This document shows positions 51,994 through 63,715 of a stretch of DNA of 64,000 bases, piece after piece. The position numbers and the translations under genes were made by a program. Below the pieces are notes generated by a model. It was not told the origin of the DNA. It saw nothing but the letters and a program-made list of their open reading frames with translations, and ran no database searches. The DNA is from Euglena gracilis (taxonomy: Eukaryota; Euglenida; Euglenophyceae; Euglenales): assembly GCA_039621445.1 (NCBI GenBank), contig CP154955.1, forward strand, positions 51,737,384-51,801,383, read 5' to 3'. Every line of letters begins with the position of its first letter. Position 1 is the first letter of the stretch.

Positions 51994-54900
51994 CTCCAGG
52001 TCCGAACCGGCCGAATAGCCGGCTGGTATAAACGGATTTCAACGTGCGCACCGCCATGCGGGCCTCGTCGAAATCGGTATCCGTGGTTTCATCCCCCTCC
52101 CTGCCCGAAGCCGGGGTGTCATCCTCCAAACAAGATATCTTGAAACCGACTTTATGGCGGTTGGAGGAGTGACCCTTGTCACCGCGATTCATACCGCGAT
52201 GACGTTGGCCAGGGCGGGGAGAACGAGAACGCGGACATGTGGATGAGTGGTGATCACTCGATCCACAAAGCGAACACCGAGATTTGTGTCGCGATTCTGG
52301 ATAACGGGGAGATCGGTTTCCCGATTTCCCGTCAAACCGTCGTGGTGACCGGGTATCCCGTCGACCATGACCGGTGTATCGGGGTTTTCCCGATGAGTAT
52401 CGCGAAGAAGATGATCCGCTTCGCGAACGCGATCGCGATGTGTCGCGATGAGAATCACGCTTCTTGGCCGGGACACCGGGTGACCTACCCCGAGGGGTAC
52501 CGTGTCTCCGCTCATCGCGGAACGGGATCCGGGGGCTAATACCACCGGAACGGGGACCCGATGACCGTGAATTGCCCGATTGGCGTGAAAACGCGGAGGA
52601 ACCCGAACCTCGTGATGAGGTCGAGCCTCGCGGACTCTGAATACGCTTTCGCGCTTCAGGATTAGGACATTCACGAGACATATGTCCCGATTTGTTGCAC
52701 AAAAAGCACACTTTATCCGTGGCTTGGTCCGAAGAACGCGGGTATCGCGTTTTCGATCCCGTGGTTGGTGAAGTGGGTGAAACCGGTGATTTTTTCAATG
52801 CGTTCACCGAACCAGCCGGTAATCCAGCGGTTGGGTGTGCGGTATACGCGGATTGAATCTGACCAAGAAGCTGTGATAGCTTCAGTTGCTTGGAAACGTA
52901 GTTCCAGCGTTGGTCAAGAGTCATTGCATTACCCGCCAACTCCTCACGATGGATATCCTTGATGAGGCTAGGCGTGAAATGCATGAGAACAGCGTCAAAC
53001 TGTTCGCGCATTTGCTTTTCACTGAGTTCATCCACTTCAGCAGCAAGTCCTAACCATTTGGCATACCAAAGGTCAATGGACTTCCATTTGCGATCGGGTC
53101 GGGCGCATTGCCGCCACTTGGTCTCCAGGGTAATCCTAGCGACCAAACTTGAACTGGTGGAAGCGTATTGCTCCACCAGGTCATCAAAGGAAACGCGGTA
53201 GCGAATGACGAGTTGTCGCGCGCGCTCCTTCTCATCCCTAGGGAGGCAATCGATGAATTCCATCTTGATCACCTCCGGGTTTGTGTCCTAGGTTGGCTCT
53301 TTCAATGCCCAGTAGTACTCCCAGTCCCGAAAAAACTGTCTCCATGTGGTTGGATCACCGTCCCATTGGGGTTTCACCTTATTCGCGATTGCGATGGTGC
53401 CCTTGAAGTCTTTCTGAAAAACCCGTTGGCCCTCGGTGGTATTCCGTGGATTCGGGCCCGGGTACGCTCGAGCACCAAGCGTATCCTTTCCGGATTCTTG
53501 TCGGAATCGCGAAATTTCTGGTGAAGGTGAATCCTGGTACCGGAAATCCGGTCGCAAACCCTGTTGGTCACCCGTAATAGGGGGACACTCCGGTGTGGGA
53601 GTATGTCGCGCATGCAACATGTGACCCACTCCCGGTGTACGGGTTTGGCTCATTCCACGCACAAGCATGGAATGATGGATTTCTTGGTGGAGACTTGGCG
53701 GAATCGCCGTGTTTTCCGAAAATTCGGTTCCCGTAATGGGAAATTCATCCGAAAACTGGTTTTGAGTTGTGGGCAAGGCCAATGGTGGCACAATTCGCGG
53801 AATCGCGGATTGTGACACTCGGGACACGGGTGGTGGTGGTGCATGTGCACCCAGATTCGGGTTGTGGAAACGCGAATCTGGAGCATCTGGCGCATCTTCG
53901 GCAATGCATACTGCCGAATTGCGGTGTGAAACCCGCTGTTGGTTGGACACATTATCCAAACCCACAGACAAGTCATGCACACTTTGCTCCAAATGCTCAA
54001 CGAGTTGGAGTTGGCCGCAAATACGGTCAACTTCATCCTCCAAAGCGCGAATACGCTTACGGTAACGGGAAAAGTCATCCAAGTGCGGAATCCTTTCGGA
54101 AATTCCGGTAACATCTTGGACAAGGTTTCCGTGAGACTTATCCAATAATTGGAGTTGTCCCATTAATGCTTTTACAGCATTTGAGAGAATCTGCAAAGGT
54201 GATGTCATCTTGGTTGGTGTGGTGGTGGGTGCAACCGGTGCAGGGTTATCCGACAACACGGTTGTGGTACCCCTGGGCAAATTTCCAGGTTGTGGGTTAT
54301 CCAACAACGCGGAAATTCGCTCATCCAACCTGGTAATCTCACTTTGCGTGGATCGGGCATTCCGATTCACCTATTCCTCAAGCCGTAATAGGCTGTTGCA
54401 GAAATCTTGCAAGGTTTCCTGATTGTTAGTGAGCATTTTGTCATAAAATGCCTGGAAATCAGGGTTCTCGGTAATCCGAGAACTGGAACCTGCAGGTAGA
54501 GACTGCATTTCCGTTATTTTGGTAGACACCGATGCATACCGGGTCTGGAGTTCCCCAATAGCAGTCTGAATACCGCTAATGTCCGGAACTCGGTGGGAAA
54601 GTGCGGAATAGCTTTGTTGCAAACCCGCAATGGCCGAGTTAATCCCGCCAATGTCGGATTGCAACTGCAACTGCAGGGAATCCTGCCGTTGTGCCATTTC
54701 CGCGACTTTCGCGCTCAGATTGGATAATCCAACCCGATTCGCGTCACAATAGCAGGTTTTCTGCTCCAAACGGGAAAGTCGCTCCTCCAACTGCCGCACA
54801 TACGTGTGGGGAGCAAAATTCTCGTTGGCTTGTGACTGGAATTGCCGAAACTTTTCCGTTTCATCGCACAACTGCATAATGCGGTGTTGCGATTCATGGA

Positions 54901-55954
54901 AAGTTGCGGACAATGTGGTGAAATGGTCCATAGACACAAATCCACCACTGCTGGATGTTGCAGACGAGGAACCTCGTGCATGCAACTGTTGTTGCAAATG
55001 CAACAACGCAGATGAACAGGACTCCATTTGTCCCGATAACTGTTGTAGTGAGCCATGCAAGTGCAGAAACTTGGAGTCATTCCGCGTTTCCGCTTCATGC
55101 ATGCATTCATTAATTTGCCGGAAGTTTTGCGGGAGCTGTTAGCATATTCTGTCAAAGGTTTCCCGAAAGTTTGCAAGGTCAATACCCGCACTTTCGAAGT
55201 TCCTCTGGCAATATCTGTTAACTTCCTGCAAGTAATTCCAGCAGTGTTCCAGCTTGGTGAAGACATGTTTCTGGTTGTCCTCATCAAACTGAAGCACTTT
55301 GTTCAATGCGGTTGCACACTCTGCAACGCATTGTTGCACATGGTTGAACTGCCTCACAAGGGGGTGATCCCCTGGAAGCTGAGCAACAATATCCTGCACA
55401 TCCTCAGCAGTGAGGAGCTCACCAGTGCCCTTCCCATAGTCATCCATGGGTTGGGATGTACCGGAGAATTCCGGCACCACGAGGCGAGTCTCCGGTTGCC
55501 AAGGTAGTGCGGGATAGCACCCGATATCGGGTGGTGGTGGCAAAGCTCTGTAAGGGCTTGCCGGTGGAAGAGCGGGTGGTGGTTGAAAGAAACACGGGGT
55601 TTCCAACCCACCATCACCAGAGAAGCCCGGTGGCGGAATCACCACGGGTCTCTCCGGTGTGTGCAGCTGCACCATTGCCGTAGACAGAGGCGAATACCCC
55701 CGTTGTGGCAAGGTGAGTGCGGAAGAGGCCGCATTAGCCTCTGAAGCCAATGATGTGGAGGGCTCATCGCCGACCACTGTCAATGATGACAAGTGTTGCA
55801 ATTGTGACAATTGAATCAATTGTGCCTCATCGGCGTGGGAACTGGAAGCACTTTCACATAAAAGCTTCCAATCCCCATTTTCTTGATCAATGTCTTGCAA
55901 TGATGCCTGTAATAAGGCATAGTTGAATTGATGGTTGGGGCCTGTGCTTTGCAT
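51991..55954 (-). pseudogene. G3 gag
   Basis: One frame from MQSTGPNHQFNYALLQASLQ (55954) to about 52015, broken by three stops: TAA after DRIC (55139-55141), TAG after LLRLEE (54371-54373) and TAG after LKEPT (53288-53290). Then a 14-base deletion near 52020. Domain order as in G2, but the coiled coil is complete (CDETEKFRQFQSQANENFAP, RQLEERLSRLEQKTCYCDAN, QSDIGGINSAIAGLQQSYSA). Capsid has WRQFFRDWEYYWALKEPT and YRVSFDDLVEQYAST. Two zinc knuckles (CFLCNKSGHMSREC; CSLCGSSDHHSSTC) flank an R/S-rich tract. Two of the three stops are single C-to-T changes of CAA or CAG codons. Confidence 0.9.
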
Positions 55955-56238
55955 CTTTCTGGTGACAAAAGCAGCAAAAACCCACAAAACTAAGCAGTTG
56001 TGCTGGCACCAGAGGGGCTGTAACGGGTAATACCGTACAGAACCTTCCGGAGCCTGCTCGTCTGCTTAGACGTTGACTAGAAGCCGGGAGCTGACGCTGC
56101 GACCGTGTAATAACGGTGCAGGGGCTCTCCGCTGCCAGTCAGCGTAGGATCGAACCAATCTGCTACCAAGTGTAATACCTGGTAGCCTTTCTTTCTGTAT
56201 GGGCTGTATGTGTAGGATCGTGACCTAATCTGCTACCA
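55955..56238 (-). other. G3 PBS and leader
   Basis: The PBS TGGTAGCAGATTAGG follows the LTR (56238 downward); a second TTGGTAGCAGATTGG occurs at about 56170, as in G2. Leader hairpins match those of G2. Confidence 0.65.
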
Positions 56239-56554
56239 AGTGTACGTCTGATGCCCAATTCCCCTTTCCCAATTCCCAAAAGCCTTCGCTTTCGCCTTGG
56301 CGCACCTACTTGGGAACTGAACATCAGAGTAACAGTAAAAACCCTTTTCCCACTTCCCAAGAAGCAAAGCACGGAGCAATGCAGGGAGGACGGACTGGAA
56401 ATCCAAGTCCGGTCCGAGGAAAAGGAAGGAAAAGGTATAAGAAGAATACCACCTGTGGAGAGAGAAGGGGGCACCCATTAGGAGATCCTAATGAGAGCTG
56501 CTTCCATCCTAACTTCCTCAACGGAAGGGGACAGAAGCATACGCCTGGTACACA
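56239..56554 (-). repeat. 5' LTR of G3
   Basis: 316 bp; about nine differences from 43715-44030. Confidence 0.92.
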
Positions 56555-56559
56555 GATAC

Positions 56560-59500
56560 CCTGCCCGGGCGGAAATGACACGGGAAGAGCGCCAGCAGTA
56601 TGATGCTGCTGTGTCGGCTCTCACAGGAGTCCCAGCTCCATCACGATCAAGTCAACCAGCGCGACAGCAGGATGTTGCTGTGGCGGAAGCGCCTCCAGCA
56701 CGGCCCACAAGCTCTGCCGCCGGCAAGTGTGACCGCGGCCCGGAAAATCTGACGCCGCAGCCACAGCGCCGCTCGCCGAGGTCGGAAAATCCGCCCGCGG
56801 CGATGCACGTCGACGCTGAGGAGGAAGCTCCACCAGCGCCAGACGTGACGGCAGAACAGGCACGTCGGGAAACCCGAACATCCCCAGTCGCACCAGTTTA
56901 CTCGAATCGTGGTGACGCTGAGCAGGAATTTGCTCGAACGCCAAGCACGGAATCCGTGACTTACCCTGTGTTTACGCCAGAAGACCCAGAATACTGGGAT
57001 TACTGGGCGACATTCGAATGGCTGTCTAACACAAGGGGTAAGGGTAAAGGTAAGGGGAAGGGTAAGGGGAAAGGAAAAGGCCAGGAGAAAGGTGGGAAAG
57101 CCCCACCTGGCAAAGGCGGAAAAGCCGCTTGGCCAACTCCAGGCAAAGGCGGAAAATCCGCCGGACCCCCAGCAGGCAAGGGCGGAAAAGCCGCCGAACC
57201 TTCGAAAAAGAAGGACTATGACGTTGCCTCAGTGTTCAAGTACCTGGAGGAGATCTGGCCGAAAACCGACGAGGATCTCCAAAAGTTCACAAGGGCAGGC
57301 AACGTGATCCACCGACCACCGGATGCGGTGCTCGAAGTGGTGCAGAATCGTATGAGCGATCACTGCAAACGTTTTTTCTACAGTGCCGAACTTCATGCGT
57401 TTGAGGGATACCCTCATTCGAATGAAGTTGTCCTGGACCGGATGCCCGGTTTCTGGGAGCTATGGTTCTGGTTGGGATACCCCTGCCAGAATTTCGCGCA
57501 TTTTCACCGACCGAAACGGTCTGACGTACATCGACTGTATGAATACTTGTGAAGACGGCGAAACGTTCGTCGCACAGCTGAAGGAAATCTTCACGCACAT
57601 GTATTCCGTTGGAGCACTAGGAATCCAGTGGAAGTATTACCCCCTGCTGGAGAAACTCCAGGCGCAGGCTGCGGTAATGTTCACGAGCAACCTCCAAGTA
57701 TTCTTGGATAGCATGTATGGCAGACTGTTCAAGGTACTGGATGTGGACCTTGCGTACCCCCAGCGGTACAAACCGGAATGCCAGTTTTGCAAAGAAGTTC
57801 ACATTTTTGACTTCTGGGGTTTCGGAGAACGCGGAAAACCGCCTCCGACTGCCGAAAATGCCGGCAGCCCGCTGACAAGGAGATTTCTCCTGCATCAGTG
57901 TCGGAATCCCAATCTCGGAACGCAAGACCGAAAGGTGCTGAAACAGCACCGGCAGAAAATATTTCTGCTGCAGCAGTACTGGCACAGGGCGTGTATTACC
58001 TACGTCCTGGAGGTATACATATATTTCCTGGAATACATGACCACCGATGTGGATGTCCACAGAAGGTGGTTACCTCGGGGATGCACCGAGGTGGCGCCCG
58101 GACCCAATGACCCTGACCAACGCAGGATGAACCTGCGACCGGACTGGGAAGAGGCCGAAATCGGCCTCCAGGAGCACCTGGATACCCAATTCGGGAATAT
58201 CCTGATGAGGGAAGATTTCAAGATGTTTTTCGCCGCACACGAGGGAAAAGTACCTCGTTATCCGTTGCCGCTGCCTGCTTTCCTGGAAGAGCTAGGAGAG
58301 TACGGCGTGACTGAGAATTGTCGACAGCAGTGGGAAGACCTCTGCCTGATCGACGACGACGAGCCGCAGCCTCCACCCGGAAGCTGGGTGAGAGCGTCGT
58401 GGCCGCCCCCATACCCCAACTCTGACAGAAGTGAAAGTATAAGCTTTTACCGCCTGTCAGATGCACAAGGGTGCTACAGAAGCGGAAAAGACCCGCGTAC
58501 TTCAGCACAACTCCACACAGAGGACTCCCCTCCGGAAGCGGAGGAGGAGGAGGAGGAAGAGGTCCCTATGGCCGAGGATAAACCTCAGCCAGCGGAACCC
58601 CCGGCACGGGAAACCCGTAGCCCATCGGTCGTGATGCTGGACACTGTGGCAGAAACTTCCCAGCGCCCAGGATCGCCGACAGGTGAAATGACGCCTGTCC
58701 CACTGTCGCCAGCCTCACTGGGTACGACGGGCAGACCGACTCCTCCGCGGGAAAACCCGCCGGAGACGGTGCCCCACACGCCTGAGGTATTACGCCTCAA
58801 GCACCCTGTTCCCGGGGAAACCCCGTTAACAGAGGAGCCAGCCGAGGAGCCCACTTCAGGTGAGGAACGACGCACCTCGCTAGGCGGACGCGTACTCGGT
58901 GGTTTGCGGTCACTCATCGCAGTTGTCACCCCACGTGGCACTGCGGCCAGTTCTTCCACAGCTGCGGCGGAAACTGCCCAGCCGGCGGAAGACACACCTG
59001 GCACAACAGCCATGGTGGAGGATGAACCTCCCCCAGCGGCGGCGCCACCGCCGGTGTCGGAAGCGACACGGACGGAAGGCGATCAGACAGCAATGGCAGT
59101 GGAGACAACAACAACCGTGCCGGTACAGGATGAACACCTGTATCAGCACCGGTAGCGCCAGCCGAGGCACGGGATGAACCCGCACCTCAGCGCACATCCA
59201 TAGCCACTGCACCAAAGCATCCGGGCACACGGACACCGGCGCCTGAAAAGCAGGCCAAGCGGACGTCCATGCCCCCACCACGGGCTCAACCAGCACGAAG
59301 CGTGCCGGCCGAGCCTACAACCACACCATCCCCCACGGCTACCCCTGGGAAACCCACGGAAGCCGCAAGGGAACGCGTAGGACGACCCTCAGCTCGGGAA
59401 ACCCCTGCTGAAGGTCAACGACGCTCGGTGTCGGGGAGAAGACCCCCGTCCCAAGCGTCACCACGCACCTGGGCAAGCAAGCGCGACGCCGATCGGCGGC

Positions 59501-60994
59501 CATCGGATGCTCTGGAAACCAGAAGTCCGAAGGCCCCGGCAAAATCAAAGCCGGGCCCCGCACCTTGTAAGCCCGCACCGAAATCTGGTGATCAGCCCCC
59601 ACCGAAAGGCGGTGGTGGTGCTGGCGGCCAGAGTGCTGCATCCTCTTCTCGGGGATTAACCTCGGGACAAGGATTCACTAACGTCACATCATCCGGCTAT
59701 GGGAAAACCTCACAGCCGAAACCTTCGTCAAAGGGGCAGGGAAAATCCCGCGCCTCAACAACCGAGACACCTTCGGAAGACGAAGTTATCATCGACTGGA
59801 ACGCGGTCAATCAGGATGATCCTGAGATTCATGACCTGAAAAAACAGGTACATGATGATCGACCACAAACTGAGGACACAGCAATGCCTCAACTGGTGGA
59901 TTGAGCCACTGTTCTGTCAGGGCCGAAAATGGTCCTTTGATCAGAACGTGACCTGGAATTATCACAATTGCAGATCCCCCCGTGTTTTGGCCCAATACTT
60001 CGGTGAGGAATTCCTCATCGACAAAACAACGGAAAACCGTTTTGTGTGGCTTTGCACTGTATGTCACAAGATGTATAACAGTGCCCCTGACCTGGGATTA
60101 CCCCTCGTCCATGTGTGCAACCCTGTGGATCGGAAATCGTTCCATAAGGATGTATACATCCCTAACTGTGCCGCCTTGGTATGCGCCAAGTGCGTGGACA
60201 GTTGGACCCACAAGCACAATTTTAGCTACACCGAGCGAGACGGTACGAATGTACCGAAACTCTGCGTCAACTGCCTTCGAGGTACCTTCTGGCAAACTGC
60301 GGAAGGCGCAGTTCGCACAATCGTGCCAGGTGCCCAGAAGCCACTGGAGGAATACTCCACCTTGCACAAAAAGTACAAGGATTTTTTCAAGTACTCCAAC
60401 CTCAAGCTGGACGACTACCGCCACACGGGAATGGCCCGTGGGTGGCAGATCGACAGTGGGGCGATACGCCTCGCTGCAGAGGAAGCAGGGGTAAGATTAC
60501 CTTAGCTCTGGGAGACAGCGGACAGGGAAAAGATATTTTTCCGCCTGTTCACAACCCAGGACCGAAACGGTCGCTGGTGCCTGCCACAATGGCCACCCGA
60601 AGAACACGGGATGACCTGGAAAGACTGGCTTGGGGCCGTATTACGACCCCATACAGTCCGCGCGGAATGTGCGTATCACATGCCGATTGACTTCCACCCG
60701 GGGAATGCCCCGCAGGTGTCAGCCAATCACCCACGGATGAATCACTTCATCTGGCCAGCCACTCTGCCCAGGAAATTCTGGGAGAAGCTGCAATGGTTCC
60801 TCGCGGAAAGAGCGAGTGTAACCAAGCACACAGTCCCCGAAGGATGGGTTCGGGACTGGGTGGCACCTGATTTCGAATACGAATCGCCAGAAACCTGGCT
60901 CGTAGATAGGCCACCACCACCACAATTCCAGATGGTCCTTGTGGAAGATCCCTTGGACTCCCGCCATGATTATTGGCGGCTGGAACGGATGTAA
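56560..60994 (+). pseudogene. G1 post-pol gene, main part
   Basis: Continues the gene after G3. Successive frames: to 57552 (P/A-rich, GKGKGKGKG tract, RGKGKGKGKGKGK then KYLEEIWPKTDEDLQKF, PGFWELWFWLGYPCQNF); shift near 57505; to 59155 (IQWKYYPLLEKLQAQAA, LAYPQRYKPECQFCKEVHIF, DFWGFGERG, KIFLLQQYWHRACITYVLEV, acidic EEEEEEE tract); shift; to 59904 (APAKSKPG, SGDQPPPKGG linker); shift near 59870; to 60505 (LNWWIEPLFCQGRKW, PRVLAQYFGEEFLID, CTVCHKM, PNCAALVCAKCVDSW, KLCVNCLRGTFWQTAEGAVR); TAG at 60503; same frame to 60994 (RPHTVRAECAYHMPIDFHPG, ANHPRMNHFIWPATLPRKFW, WRLERM). The four domains and their order agree with G3, so the protein was under selection before decay. Confidence 0.85.
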
Positions 60995-61057
60995 TGCCGA
61001 AACGGCATTACCAGGCTCATGTAAGGTAAGTGCCTTCATGGAGCCTGGATATCCATA

Positions 61058-61094
<37 letters not shown>

Positions 61095-61926
61095 CATTGG
61101 TAGCGGAAATCGCTAAACAGCCCTGGGATGAACCTGGGTCGGTGTCACTCTACGCTCTGGATGGAAGCATCCAAGAGCCCCCCCCCCCGCCCCCAGTTAC
61201 CCCCCTGCCAATGGCCATGCGGACGGATACCGTCCGCAAGAGGTAATCGCCTCTTATTGCGTCGTGAAGGAGCTACTGCTGTGAAGACCTTGGCAGCCGG
61301 GAAACCTGGCAGGCCGCTAAGTGACGCACAGCACACAGCGCGCACGCCGTAATAATAGGCCAACTTGTCACTTTTCGGCCATAAGGCCCTTAAGGCTGCC
61401 AGACAGCAAAAATTCTGTTCTGGCCTAAGCCAGCCCCCCTCTCCTCCCTACTTTCCCCCCACCCCCGCAAAGCTGTCGCCGGCAGTCGGTTTTGTAAGTC
61501 GGCTTTTGTTTCCTAGTGCGGATATGACCGCCTAGGAGCCCTATCCGGGTATGACCAGGATAGGAGCCTGCCCCCCCCCCCTTCCACACTTCTCCCCTCG
61601 GGTTTTCAGCGAATCGCTTCACCAACCCCGCGTGCCTTTGGCACACCCAAAGTGGGTGGATGGGACACTTTGTCAGGAAACCTGCCAAGCCCCGTTTCCT
61701 ACAGTGGGCTTTTTTTCACACCCCACCTAAGCCGAAACGGCTAATAGGTAACCGCGAAACGCGGCTAACCTTTTGCGCGTTTTTGGGGTTTGGGTGGATG
61801 CCACTGTGCGGAAAGGAGAGACACCGAATGGAGAAGTGAACCCCACCTGGGGCAGCGTCAGATATCCTGACTGGACTGGGAAACCCTGGTCCATGAAGGA
61901 AATCGGGCGTAGCCCTGGGAGGGGGA
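60995..61926 (+). other. G1 3' untranslated region and purine tract
   Basis: No gene. Contains a (TA)n run at about 61056-61090, an AT-poor stretch of C at 61177-61190, and the purine tract GGGAGGGGGA directly before the LTR at 61927, the usual plus-strand primer. Matches G4 at 15246-15708 and 18404-18766. Confidence 0.8.
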
Positions 61927-62354
61927 TGTGTACCAGGCACGTCCCAGCTCTGTAGGATATCTGCAGAGTGGGTTCTGTGACGGTCACACCACTGTGGAAA
62001 ACCACAGCTGGTAGGATCGTGGCAGACCCTTCTGGGATCTGCCCCTGGACACGTCAGCACTTTTCTTTCCTTTCCCCACAGGTGGTATTCTTCACTGTCA
62101 TCACTTCCAAGTTTGACCATTGGTTTTGTCAGAGGGAAAAACCCTCAGAACAATCGAACTTGATCTCAGAAGAAAATTCCGAGTCTTTGCTTTGTGCTTT
62201 GCGTGTTGGGGAATTGGGAAGAAAAGGGGAAAACCACTTTTCGTTACTCCAAAGACTTTTCCCTATCATAAGTAGGCTGCGCACCAAGGCGAAAGCGAAA
62301 GGCTTTTACAGAAAGTTCCAAAAAGGGGAAAAGGGAAAGCTTTGGACGTACACT
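61927..62354 (+). repeat. 3' LTR of G1
   Basis: 428 bp, three differences from 25214-25641. Confidence 0.92.
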
Positions 62355-63715
62355 GCCCCATCAGGGGGGGGGGGGGCCCACCAAGCGACGCGGGGGGTGT
62401 GCGCGCGCGGGGGGTGCTTCTTACTGCTTTTTGTTGCCGGAGTTGGCTGATTCCTATTTCTGCCCTTCGACCTCAAGGAGAAATAATTTTACTTCTACGA
62501 CTCAAGTGGACGAAAATTTTCGGAACTTCAACTACCCATCCGTCTGCACTTTCCTGGTTTCCACCTGGTTGCAATGCCTGCGGGCATTGTCCACCACCAG
62601 TGGGTGCTCTCCCAGCCCCGCGGGGTGGCTGCAGACGAAATAAACTGCCACGTTTTGCCCCCGTGACCAGTTGATGAGGAGAATATCGGCTGGTCTTTTG
62701 TTCGCCAAACACTCTGCATCCCTCTCCACCGCAATGTTGTACCGGGCACACATCGCCGCAAAAGCATCTCGGAATGCATTGTGCCGTTGGGTGTTTCCAT
62801 TCTGCTCGCAGCAGACGAAGTGATCCCCGAAGGGATCAATGGACCCTCGACACAGTGGGCACCCCGGCAGCGTGACCCCTGAAGGGAGGATGGGCAAGTC
62901 AAGCCACCACCGCAGTAGCAGCCGGTATTGGGTGTCTGAGAAAGGTGTGTGCTGTGCCTTGCTGGGCTTTTGGCAAGCCCGTCTCACCCGGTCCCTGGCA
63001 GAGCCGACCGCGTCGACTCGATGGCTCTGCATTTCCGCCACTTTCTCCGCCCACCACCGTTGGGTGGCGTGTTCTGGTGCTGCGGAGGAGAGTGGGGTGG
63101 TGCCTGCGAGCCAGCTGGCCACGGGATCCCTGTTGGGGCCAAAGCTGTTGCTGCAACCGTTGTGGCGTGTCTTGCATGTCTGGGGATGGGGTTTCCAACA
63201 CCGAGGCTGGCACCCCCACTGCTTGGCTGCCGTGCATCCCCAGTTTCAGCAAGGCCGCCATCCGTGCCGCGGGTTGCAATACTTCGGGGTCCGAGATTTC
63301 GAGTCCTCCTTGGCGGATGGGCAGGGAGGCTTGGTCCCATGAACTCTCGGTGATTCCCAGTCCGAGGAGATCTTGTACGGCTTCCTGCAGCCGTGCCTTG
63401 AGAATGAGCGGGGAGTCCCGTGCGTTGTCTCTCTCCGTTGATCGGAGGAGGTGGACCACCCGACATCCGTCAAGACAGTACCGCAAGAGTGCGTGCCGCA
63501 CTTGCCCCTCTGGGTATCCCCTGAGCCGTTCCAGGAGCAATGTCGCCCTGTCCACGGTCTCTTCCCATACGGCTTGGCATTGTGGTGCTCTTGGCGTGTC
63601 CTCTTGTGCTGTGCGATGCTCCCGCGGGGCATAAATTGGGACGCCCAGGGTCGTGATGCCCCGCGGTCCTCCAAAGGGAATCACGGGCACTTGTCGTCCC
63701 AAGTAGGGCCCCCAT
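62355..63715 (-). pseudogene. LINE-b thumb, zinc finger and endonuclease-like domain
   Basis: Minus frames. 63715 to about 63120: TLGVPIYAPREHRTAQ, GYPEGQVRHALLRYCLDGCR, SWDQASLPIRQGGLEISDPE, an RT thumb-like region. After a shift: WWAEKVAEMQSHRVDAVGSA, YRLLLRWWLDLPILPSG, a zinc finger CPLCRGSIDPFGDHFVCCEQ followed by TQRHNAF (C-x2-C...H...H), then NKRPADILLINWSRGQNVAV and YFVCSHPAGLGEHPLVVDNA (R-P-x-D endonuclease-type block). It continues into unclear frames near 62530 and is then cut by the G1 LTR; the final part is at 24628-25213. The 5' end is missing at about 63715 (no RT motifs A to C). Confidence 0.75.

Larger units (their letters stand above)
43715..56554 (-). mobile_element. Ty3 element G3, minus, nested in G1 post-pol gene
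   Basis: 12,840 bp with 316-bp LTRs and target duplication GATAC (43710-43714 and 56555-56559). On the minus strand: LTR (56239-56554), PBS, leader, gag, UAG with hairpin, protease joined in frame to the integrase tail and chromodomain, acceptor-like site, full-length post-pol gene, 3' region, purine tract, LTR (43715-44030). RT, RNase H and integrase core are deleted. It is a non-autonomous element that kept the largest gene. LTRs differ at about nine sites. Confidence 0.92.
25214..62354 (+). mobile_element. giant Ty3/gypsy element G1 with nested insertions
   Basis: Both ends carry the same 428-bp LTR (25214-25641 and 61927-62354; I count three differences). Removing the nested G2 (32424-39908) and G3 (43715-56554) with their 5-bp duplications leaves about 16.8 kb, very large for Ty3/gypsy. 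Order: LTR, PBS, leader, gag, UAG, protease, pre-RT domain, RT, RNase H, integrase, chromodomain, post-pol gene, 3' untranslated region, purine tract, LTR. It lies inside LINE-b. The flanking five bases are GCCAT on the left and GCCCC (then AT) on the right, so a duplication is at best imperfect. Confidence 0.85.
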
